Below the pieces are notes generated by a model. It was not told the origin of the DNA, did no database searches, and worked only from the letters and a program-made list of their open reading frames with translations. The translations under genes were made by a program, and so were the position numbers. From Gudongella sp049310905 (GTDB lineage Bacteria; Bacillota; Clostridia; Tissierellales; Tissierellaceae): DNA of 64,000 bases. This document shows, in pieces, positions 9,722 to 16,449 of this stretch. Each line of letters opens with the position of its first letter. Position 1 is the first letter of the stretch. Location: positions 1 through 64,000 of the forward strand of contig NZ_JBMEMN010000001.1 of the NCBI RefSeq assembly GCF_049310905.1, written 5' to 3'.

Positions 9722-10604
9722 TGCTATTCCCCTCACTTTCAATCCGATTGATCCTATCCAAATCATATGGTCTAAGATACTTTTTCTCACACAGGTCATA
9801 ACCATAACCATTTACAATGGTATGAATTACTAGATTTTCTATTGCGATTGCTTCATCTGAGTCAATATCCGCAACATTTGTATACTTAAGGTGTTGCCCG
9901 TCCAAAATAACTGTAATCCCACGACCTATGGCTTTTAAGATACATCCGCCCTTTATGACAATACCAGAATCTTCCCCAATACCTATTCCAATATTGCTTG
10001 GATTCATACTTACAATCTGCATCAATCTACTAAACCGTCCACGCTCTATAAAATGCGTATCGATGATTGCATTGTCTATCAATCCAATGCCGATTGAAAC
10101 ATTAATAGTCCCTTTACGCAAAGCTTCCCTGCTATCCCCTCCACAAATCATGGTCTTTGACATGGCACTGGCACCGGCACTGGTCCCTGAAATGATGCAA
10201 AATTCCTGTTCATATCGCCTAAGAATTTCATTCTCAATTGGAGTCCCACCCAAAACACTGGTGATACGCAGTTGATCTCCCCCAGTGAAGAAAATAATGT
10301 CCGCAGTAGTGATTCTTTTTAAGAGACTAGCATCGGAAGCCTGTTCTCGTGTCGATATATGCATCAACCCGACATTATTCTCACTATCCCTGGTAAAAAC
10401 CTTGTAATACGCCATACCTGCTTCTTCTGGATAACTACTGGCTGTAGTGATTATTTCAATACTCTTTCTCTTCTTATTTACCAATGACAGGATGGTATTA
10501 AAGATTTGCAGGTCGTGTTCCTTGTCCTCGTTTCCACCGATTGCAACCAACAAACCTTTTGGAATAATACGATTTTCATATATATAAGATGAATCCTTAC
10601 TCAT
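9708..10604 (-). CDS. cphB: cyanophycinase
   Basis: A serine exopeptidase that cuts cyanophycin into beta-Asp-Arg dipeptides. The 298-residue protein is of peptidase family S51: the nucleophile elbow ISGTSAGASAMS carries the catalytic serine, preceded by FFTGGDQLRI, with the later DTHFIERGR segment. The ATG at 10604 has AAGGAGG six bases upstream, while the longer reading from 10658 lacks a site. It is the first gene of cphB-cphA. No isoaspartyl dipeptidase gene is adjacent, so final dipeptide cleavage must be encoded elsewhere. Confidence 0.92.
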   Translation of the reverse strand: MSKDSSYIYENRIIPKGLLVAIGGNEDKEHDLQIFNTILSLVNKKRKSIEIITTASSYPEEAGMAYYKVFTRDSENNVGLMHISTREQASDASLLKRITTADIIFFTGGDQLRITSVLGGTPIENEILRRYEQEFCIISGTSAGASAMSKTMICGGDSREALRKGTINVSIGIGLIDNAIIDTHFIERGRFSRLMQIVSMNPSNIGIGIGEDSGIVIKGGCILKAIGRGITVILDGQHLKYTNVADIDSDEAIAIENLVIHTIVNGYGYDLCEKKYLRPYDLDRINRIESEGNSSENN

Positions 10605-10960
10605 TTTTTGCCTCCTTGTGAATAATTTACTGAAATCATTTGAGTACTCATTACTCATGATTTTTGAACGAATTTGCTAAGAATTCGAATCCTCATATAT
10701 TCATTATACCCCTTTTCAGTTATACCTGTTGTGAATGATTTAATTTTCGATCTTCCATCGTTCGATATTCCTATATGATGGACTTGTTCAAAATCTGAAA
10801 TTCTGGAATAAAAAAGAATTGCAAATTATCTGGTCTTCATTTATGGTCTAAAAATAGATAGGATAATAGTTTAATAAATTTGGTTACTATGATAAAATCA
10901 TAGAGGATCGACGAAATGTTTTATTTATTGTGGAGAGAACCTGACGGGAGGAAGATTAAG
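10605..10960. other. intergenic region between divergent cphB and antitoxin-like gene
   Basis: About 350 AT-rich bases. On the minus strand a TATAAT (rc around 10704-10709) could be the -10 box for cphB, but no good -35 box was found. No other structure seen. Confidence 0.35.
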
Positions 10961-11203
10961 ATGATACTTACAGCAAAAGCAATGGTTTCAAACTCTGATA
11001 TGATTAAAAACTATAAAGCTTGCAGAAACAAAGCAGAGGATCTTGGTAAAATATTCATACTAAAAAACAATCAACCTGATGCAGTCTTGATTTCTATCGG
11101 AGAATACAAAAGACTCTCAAGTATCATTGAACATCTGGATAACACCCCTGAAAAGGATATTTTGAAGCTAGTGGAATCTCTACCTAAAGAAGACGCTAAG
11201 TAG
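10961..11203 (+). CDS. PhdYeFM-like antitoxin, copy 1 (no toxin adjacent)
   Basis: An 80-residue protein resembling Phd/YefM antitoxins: an N-terminal segment VSNSDMIKNYKACRNKAEDLGKIFILKNNQ followed by DAVLISIGEYKRLSSI, the equivalent of the family's usual 'avl.s..eYerL' motif. GGGAGGA at 10946-10952 places the start at 10961. It is very similar to the gene at 11559-11801. No RelE-, Doc- or PIN-like ORF follows either copy, so if these are antitoxin-derived they are solitary DNA-binding proteins or remnants. The hairpin after the gene suggests a separate transcript. Confidence 0.7.
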   Translation: MILTAKAMVSNSDMIKNYKACRNKAEDLGKIFILKNNQPDAVLISIGEYKRLSSIIEHLDNTPEKDILKLVESLPKEDAK

Positions 11204-11261
11204 ATCAGTAATATGAACCTAGAAGGATATTGAAAAGTTATGTATCATCAAATGAACTATC

Positions 11262-11313
11262 AAAATTGCCATCTTTAAGACTAATCAAGGTCAAAGATGG
11301 TAATTTTGTTTTT
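11262..11313 (+). terminator. terminator after antitoxin-like copy 1
   Basis: AAAATTGCCATCTTT pairs perfectly with AAAGATGGTAATTTT (15 bp, 16-base loop), followed by GTTTTTT. Confidence 0.85.
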
Positions 11314-11558
11314 TGAAATAAATAATGAAATGAAATTAGATTAATAAAATATCTTTTGAATTAAAAATATATTTTTTCTTCTATATCTTGATACGAATTG
11401 AGCTACCGGAACGCATACCTGATTCATATTATTATACTTATTATAATTAGTATTATTATTATATATTTTATTAGTTATATTATTTGCTATATTGTTATAA
11501 TTGATGTATACTCGTGGAGCAAGATGTATTTAGTAATAGAAAGAGGTGACTGAGATTA
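11314..11558. other. extremely AT-rich spacer
   Basis: The stretch around 11425-11505 is nearly all A/T with many TAT/TTA triplets. It probably contains the promoter of copy 2 or an intrinsically bent or easily melted site; no ORF or defined motif was found. Confidence 0.4.
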
Positions 11559-11801
11559 ATGAATATTTTGATGGAAGCAATTGTATCAAATTCAGATATG
11601 ATTAAAAACTACAAAACCTGTAGAGATAAAGCTGAGAAATTTGGCAAGATATTTATTTTAAAAAACAATCAATCAGATGCAGTTCTATTCTCTATCTCAG
11701 AGTATAAAAGACTCTCAGTATTTCTCGAATACCTCGAGACTCTGGATGGTGAAACTGCAGACAAGCTCATTAAGTCTTTACCAAATGGAGTTAACAGTTA
11801 G
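11559..11801 (+). CDS. PhdYeFM-like antitoxin, copy 2 (no toxin adjacent)
   Basis: An 80-residue paralogue of the protein at 10961. Both share VSNSDMIKNYK, FILKNNQ and EYKRLS; the C-terminal third differs (copy 2 ends SLPNGVNS). The ATG at 11559 follows AAGAGGTG. No toxin-like ORF is next to it; the next gene encodes a YggT membrane protein. The pair may be an old duplication whose toxin was lost, or DNA-binding regulators of their own. Confidence 0.7.
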   Translation: MNILMEAIVSNSDMIKNYKTCRDKAEKFGKIFILKNNQSDAVLFSISEYKRLSVFLEYLETLDGETADKLIKSLPNGVNS

Positions 11802-11928
11802 AGTCTATGCTTTAACCACAAAATATAATATGGATTAAATCATATATATTGGAAGAATCTTTTTATATAAACAAATTGACATTCAAGATCAAGGAAAATT
11901 TAAAAAATAATTATTTGGAGGTATTAAA

Positions 11929-12273
11929 ATGGAAAATGTTGAAAGAACTGAAAGTGCAGGAAATATTAAGGCAAAAAGAATCATATATTATATATTGGGA
12001 ATTCTAGAGATTCTATTTGCTTTTAGACTTGTTTTAAAAGTATTAGGCGCAAACCCTGGAAGTCCATTTGTATCAATCATATATTCAATTACCAATTTGT
12101 TCTTGGCACCATTCTATGGAATCTTTAGAATAGCTGTGTCAGAGGGTATTGAAACCCAATCGGTTTTGGAACCCGCTCTTATAATTGCAATGCTTGCGTA
12201 CGCTGCATTGGCATGGAGTATTGCTAAACTGGTTGACATTATGAGCAATAACAAAGAAGCGAAAGTTTCATAG
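11929..12273 (+). CDS. YggT family membrane protein
   Basis: A 114-residue protein with two hydrophobic regions: RIIYYILGILEILFAFRLVL (about residues 19-38) and a second near 85-104. Between them is the family's GANPGSPFVSIIYSITNLFLAPFYGIF block. YggT proteins are small membrane proteins with poorly defined roles in cell division or osmotic response. GGAGGT lies 7 bases before the ATG. The stop is only 38 bases from the next gene, so the two may be co-transcribed. Confidence 0.8.
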   Translation: MENVERTESAGNIKAKRIIYYILGILEILFAFRLVLKVLGANPGSPFVSIIYSITNLFLAPFYGIFRIAVSEGIETQSVLEPALIIAMLAYAALAWSIAKLVDIMSNNKEAKVS

Positions 12274-12311
12274 AATAATCATTTAAATTAGAATTAGGGG
12301 AGTGGTAAATT

Positions 12312-13316
12312 TTGAAAATAATTAATAATAACCGAATAGCATCAATAGCCTTGGCATCAGTGCTTGCAATTATGCTTGTAATACCTACTATAGGTAATGC
12401 AGCTGAAGCAGCTGTCGATCTTGGAACAGCATCCTCATTTGCAGTTTTAGCTGGAAGCACAATAACAAATACCGGAGATACAACTATTAGTGGTAGTGCT
12501 GGATCAAATGTTGGACTACATCCAAAAACAGCATTTACAGGTGAAACAAGTGCAACAATAAGTGGTGATGTATACTTAGCTGAAGCCACTGCCAGCGAAG
12601 CAAAAGATGATTTGCTAACAGCCTATAACAATGCCACAGGCAGAACTCCAACAACTACTATCGAAACCGAGCTAGGCGGTCAAACACTTATTCCAGGAGT
12701 ATATGATTCTGCATCAGGTACATTTGGACTAACTGGCACATTGACTCTTGATGGAAAGGGTGATCCAAATGCAGTATTCATATTTCTAATGGATTCAACT
12801 CTAGTAACAGCAGGTTCAAGTATCGTTTCAAACATAAACAGTGCTACATCCTGTCAGGTATATTGGGTTGTTGGAAGCTCTGCAACATTAGGAGCTAACT
12901 CAGAATTTGTTGGTACCATTATGGCATCTGAGTCTATAACAGCAACAACAGGTGCAACAGTAAAAGGACGACTACTTGCTTTAGGTGGAGCTGTTACTTT
13001 AAATACCAACACAATAACAAATGATGTTTGTAGTATAGCGGATGAAACAAGCAACAATGGAGATACAACAACTCCTCCAGCTATAATAATTTCTGATGAT
13101 GATAGAGACGATAGAGATGATCAGGAAGCAGTAGATGAGCCAGAGGCTGTAGTTGAAACAGAGGCTATAGTAGTAGAACCAGAAGCTACAGAAGAACCAG
13201 AGGCTCCAAATGAGCCAAGATTACCAGCTACTGGTGCAGCCGCAACGACAGCATTAAGCGGTTTAGGAGCATCATTTATGCTAGCAGGCTTTGCATTGCT
13301 AAAGAATAAAAAGTAA
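12312..13316 (+). CDS. sortase-anchored ice-binding-fold (DUF3494) surface protein
   Basis: A 334-residue cell-wall protein starting at TTG after GGGGAGTGG. Order: a signal peptide (about 1-32, ending NAAEA); a DUF3494 ice-binding-like beta-helical domain (about 36-225) starting with LGTASSFAVLAGSTITNTG; a low-complexity acidic stretch rich in Glu-Pro-Glu-Ala repeats (about 255-300); then LPATG, a hydrophobic helix and a KNKK tail, which is a canonical sortase signal. In mesophilic bacteria this fold is commonly an adhesin rather than a true antifreeze. No sortase gene is nearby. Strong terminator follows. Confidence 0.88.
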   Translation: MKIINNNRIASIALASVLAIMLVIPTIGNAAEAAVDLGTASSFAVLAGSTITNTGDTTISGSAGSNVGLHPKTAFTGETSATISGDVYLAEATASEAKDDLLTAYNNATGRTPTTTIETELGGQTLIPGVYDSASGTFGLTGTLTLDGKGDPNAVFIFLMDSTLVTAGSSIVSNINSATSCQVYWVVGSSATLGANSEFVGTIMASESITATTGATVKGRLLALGGAVTLNTNTITNDVCSIADETSNNGDTTTPPAIIISDDDRDDRDDQEAVDEPEAVVETEAIVVEPEATEEPEAPNEPRLPATGAAATTALSGLGASFMLAGFALLKNKK

Positions 13317-13332
13317 ATAGTAAAAACCAAGA

Positions 13333-13361
13333 GTAGAAAGGGAAACCTTTTTACTTTTTTT
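13333..13361 (+). terminator. terminator after the ice-binding-fold gene
   Basis: GTAGAAAGG pairs with CCTTTTTAC (one G-U pair) around a GAAA tetraloop, followed by seven T residues. A textbook intrinsic terminator. Confidence 0.9.
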
Positions 13362-13443
13362 ATACTATACTGTACGATTTGAATATTGAACTATATAAAG
13401 GGTATTCTTTAACTAAGTATAATAATTCAAGGAGGAATTTTTT

Positions 13444-13830
13444 ATGGATATAAACTATAAAGTAAAAACCAACAAGAGTTTTGAAAAAGCGATTGAAGAT
13501 TTAAAGGTAAGTCTAAGTAATTATAATTTCGGGGTGCTATGGGAGCTAAGCTTCAAAGATAAGCTTCATGAAAAAGGGTTGGATTTTGATAAGAATATAA
13601 ACATACTAGAGGTTTGCAACCCAAAACAAGCAGCAGAACTACTAGAAAAAAATATCGAAGTAGGGTACTTCTTACCCTGCAAAGTAGTAGTATACGAAAA
13701 TGACAATTCAGTTTTTATTGGTATGATTAGACCATCAATGCTGGTTGATATGTTAAATGACAATAGATTGTCAGATATTGCATCAAATATTGAGAAGGAT
13801 CTAAAATCTTCCATAGAAGATGCAAGCTAA
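13444..13830 (+). CDS. DUF302 domain protein
   Basis: A 128-residue cytoplasmic protein matching the DUF302 pattern: an N-terminal alpha/beta unit with KSFEKAIEDLKVSLSNYNFGVLWEL, then ILEVCNPKQAAELL, then the typical FLPCKVVVYENDNSVFIGMIRPSM. The molecular function of this family is unknown. AAGGAGG precedes the ATG by 9 bases. It appears to be monocistronic. Confidence 0.85.
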   Translation: MDINYKVKTNKSFEKAIEDLKVSLSNYNFGVLWELSFKDKLHEKGLDFDKNINILEVCNPKQAAELLEKNIEVGYFLPCKVVVYENDNSVFIGMIRPSMLVDMLNDNRLSDIASNIEKDLKSSIEDAS

Positions 13831-13878
13831 AACTAATACAGAATCTTATAAATGTTAGTTAATTAACCATACAAATTT

Positions 13879-13908
13879 GGCTGTCAAGAGGCTTCATTCT
13901 TGGCAGCC
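13879..13908 (+). terminator. hairpin after the DUF302 gene
   Basis: GGCTGTCAAG pairs with CTTGGCAGCC (one mismatch) with a 10-base loop. The T-tract after it is weak. Confidence 0.5.
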
Positions 13909-14104
13909 TATCTATGTAGACCTAAAAACTCATCATTCTACTAATAATTCATCGACAATTGTGATTATCAAAATAGTGCTTATTTAGGAAATGACTTGAT
14001 AGATTGTTCCTGTTTTTGTATAATTACAGAGTGTGATATTTTATTGAAATTGCTATATTTAATAGCTCAAAGCTACTCAATTAACTGCCTAGCAGGGGGC
14101 GTTT

Positions 14105-15787
14105 ATGGATAATAAAAAGAGCAACTACATGAAAAATCTAATGCTCTACAAAAGAATAATCCGAATAGTATTATTCTCTATAATACTTTATATGATAGCT
14201 GGTATTAATAATGATTGGTTTATGGGCTTTATGTCTATTGCCGATTACTTGACATGGCATATGATATTCGAATTTGCTAGTGTCTTGGTTTCCTTTTCAA
14301 TTTTTACTGTATCCTATTTTGTATATGAGGAATCAAAAAAACTCAACATGATCGTTCTTGGCTGTGCTTTTTTAATGATGGGGACTCTTGATGCTCTCCA
14401 TACCTTCAGTTTTAAGGGAATGTCTGACTTCTTTATAGCAAATACAACTGCAAACAGAGCAACAACCTTGTGGATTCTTTCAAGGACATTTGGAAGCTTT
14501 GGTTTTTTACTGGCGGTGTTAATTCCAGACTCGGTTAAGACTGATATCAAGAAAGGTGTATTTGCAGGCTTAACCTTCTCCTTCTCGATTCTGTTATTCT
14601 TAATAACTACTTATTATCCCAATGCATTTCCACTTATGCTAATTGAAGATTCTGGTCTTACGATAACAAAAATAATTATGGAGTATATAATTATTTTAAT
14701 AATGGCAATTACCTTTGCAGTTATAATGTATAAATATAAAAAAACAGCTCAGATCCGTGAGCATCAATTTATGATGGCTCTTGTATTTCTAATCTTTTCT
14801 GAATTCGCATTTACCAACTATGGAAGCGTTTATGACGCATTCAATTATATTGGTCATATATATAAAATAATTGCATACATCATTTTATACAAAGCAATTT
14901 ATATAGACAATGTAAGTGAGCCATACAGGGAAATGAAAAAAGCAAAAAATGAATTAAGCGATTACTCAGATAACCTCAATCTGATTGTAAAGCAACGAAC
15001 CAAAGATCTTGAAGATGCAAATTCAATGCTTATGAAGGATATCGAATATGCTAGAGAAATGCAGCTTAGTCTTATGCCCGAACATCTGCCCGAGGATAAG
15101 TCAGTATCTTTTCATGCTGAATATATACCTGCTGAAAGGTTAAGCGGAGACTTCTATAATGTTATTAAGCTAGATGAGGACAATATAGCAATATATATAG
15201 GTGATGTAGCTGGACATGGCGTTTCTGCTGCAATGCTTACTGTATTTGCCAATCAGAATGTAGAACCTCTAAAAGAAGATGAGAATGAATTCGGGAAGGT
15301 GGTATCCCCCGAAGCAGTCCTGGATTCAATATACAAAAGCTTTAATGAAACCAATTTTAATGATGAAACCTATATCCTGATGCTATATGGTATCTATAAT
15401 AAAACGACCAAATTATTCACTTATGCTTCCGCAGGGATGAATGTTTCACCATATGTCATTAAAAACTCAGGTGAAATCCTGGAACTCAATTCCAGAGGTT
15501 TTTCCATATGCAAGCTTGGTGATTATATTTTGCCGACTTATGAGAATAGAAAAATGCAAATGGAAGCTGGCGATAAGCTATTGTTGTACTCTGATGGGTT
15601 GGTTGAAGCTAGAAATGTGAACAATGAAATTTATGGTCAAGATAAAATGAAAAATTTTCTAAAGAAACATCATTCTTTGGATGCTAGTGATTTAGAGATA
15701 GAACTAAAGCGAAATCTATATGATCACATAGGAAGCATCGAAAGACTCAAGGATGATGTAACAATTCTGATTATGCATGTCAAATAA
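14105..15787 (+). CDS. MASE3 membrane sensor with SpoIIE/RsbU-type PP2C phosphatase domain
   Basis: A 560-residue signalling protein. Residues 1-265 contain about seven hydrophobic helices resembling the MASE3 sensor domain (AFLMMGTLDALHTFSFKGM, with SRTFGSFGFLLAV later). A coiled coil lies near 275-320. Residues 330-560 form a SpoIIE-type phosphatase with LSGDFYNV and YIGDVAGHGVSAAM, metal-binding aspartates, and LLYSDGLVEARN. The usual job of this class is to dephosphorylate an anti-sigma-factor antagonist in a partner-switching cascade; no such partner is encoded nearby. AGGGGGC sits 4 bases before the ATG. Confidence 0.85.
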   Translation: MDNKKSNYMKNLMLYKRIIRIVLFSIILYMIAGINNDWFMGFMSIADYLTWHMIFEFASVLVSFSIFTVSYFVYEESKKLNMIVLGCAFLMMGTLDALHTFSFKGMSDFFIANTTANRATTLWILSRTFGSFGFLLAVLIPDSVKTDIKKGVFAGLTFSFSILLFLITTYYPNAFPLMLIEDSGLTITKIIMEYIIILIMAITFAVIMYKYKKTAQIREHQFMMALVFLIFSEFAFTNYGSVYDAFNYIGHIYKIIAYIILYKAIYIDNVSEPYREMKKAKNELSDYSDNLNLIVKQRTKDLEDANSMLMKDIEYAREMQLSLMPEHLPEDKSVSFHAEYIPAERLSGDFYNVIKLDEDNIAIYIGDVAGHGVSAAMLTVFANQNVEPLKEDENEFGKVVSPEAVLDSIYKSFNETNFNDETYILMLYGIYNKTTKLFTYASAGMNVSPYVIKNSGEILELNSRGFSICKLGDYILPTYENRKMQMEAGDKLLLYSDGLVEARNVNNEIYGQDKMKNFLKKHHSLDASDLEIELKRNLYDHIGSIERLKDDVTILIMHVK

Positions 15788-15813
15788 ACCCAGGATTTAT
15801 ACCCTGGGTTTTG
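15786..15813 (+). terminator. terminator after the phosphatase gene
   Basis: AAACCCAGG pairs with CCTGGGTTT across a loop of roughly eight bases, directly overlapping the stop codon and ending in TTTTG. Confidence 0.75.
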
Positions 15814-15825
15814 CTTATGAATAGA

Positions 15826-15855
15826 AAAAAGCATTAGGGACGGTTATTTTTGCTT
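15826..15855 (+). repeat. REP-like element, copy 1
   Basis: Contains GCATTAGGGACGGTT and ends TTTGCTT. It shares this pattern with elements at 16255-16282 (same strand) and 16366-16396 (opposite strand). Confidence 0.65.
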
Positions 15856-15880
15856 AATTTTCTTGGTTAGAACTGTTCGC

Positions 15881-16066
15881 TCACTCTTTTATTTCAATGA
15901 ATGTCTGATCGGAATTGTTAATTATGGATTGTTTTACTGGGTTTTCTGGAAATGCTGGTGAACAGTTCAACCTGTCTTCCTGTGAAGGGAGCTCATGTTC
16001 ACTGCTGAATGCTGCTATTATAGTGATCACGATAATAACCACTATTAGGTATTTCTTGTTATTCAT
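15881..16066 (-). CDS. small hypothetical membrane or secreted protein
   Basis: A 61-residue ORF starting at ATG 16066 with AGGGAGTG six bases ahead. The N-terminus is MNNKK followed by a hydrophobic run (YLIVVIIVITIIAAF, about 6-20), then a polar tail with one cysteine (residue 39) and an acidic end. This fits a short signal-anchored protein. No family recognised. It lies between REP-like repeats, away from other genes, so the coding call rests on the ribosome site and protein-like composition. Confidence 0.45.
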   Translation of the reverse strand: MNNKKYLIVVIIVITIIAAFSSEHELPSQEDRLNCSPAFPENPVKQSIINNSDQTFIEIKE

Positions 16067-16254
16067 AATAACACTCCCTTTAATCATCCTAATGTAAATT
16101 TTTGTTAACAGTCTTCCCTTATTCACATGGATTTCCATCTACTTACTTATTACTTTGTCGATTTGTCATGCTGGATCTTTATAATATCATTAGTTGACAC
16201 TCAATTATAAAGTTTTTCCCTTTCCAGTAGGATATGTATGGAAAATTCAAAATA

Positions 16255-16282
16255 AAGCATTGGAGACGATTCTTTCTGCTTT
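16255..16282 (+). repeat. REP-like element, copy 2 (left arm of inverted pair)
   Basis: GCATTGGAGACGATTCTTTCTGCTTT; a degenerate version of the same element. With copy 3 it makes an inverted pair spaced by about 85 bases, the arrangement of a REPIN. Confidence 0.65.
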
Positions 16283-16365
16283 CCAAACAAGTCGTAAAGT
16301 CTGTTGAAATAGTTAATTAATTTCAATATGATTTTTGGTGGATATCAACAAAAAAATAATGAAGA

Positions 16366-16396
16366 AAAAGCAACAGGAACCGTCCCCATTGCTTTT
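16366..16396 (-). repeat. REP-like element, copy 3 (right arm of inverted pair)
   Basis: Reads GCAATGGGGACGGTTCC on the minus strand, then TGTTGCTTT. The GGGGACGGTTCC core is a recurrent REP motif in Firmicutes genomes that is mobilised by REP-associated tyrosine transposases; that link is from general knowledge. No transposase gene is in the window. Confidence 0.7.
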
Positions 16397-16449
16397 CCCT
16401 TGGTGTTAAGGATACAGTGTTCTAATTACTTTAATATTTATATATCCTC

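Noticed and set aside
10961..11928. A complete toxin-antitoxin locus
   Set aside because: Only antitoxin-like proteins are present; no toxin-sized ORF with a ribosome site was found on either strand beside them.
12209..12225. A sigma-54-like TGGCATG...TTGCT element upstream of the ice-binding-fold gene
   Set aside because: GG and GC are one base too far apart, and the stretch is within the yggT coding sequence.
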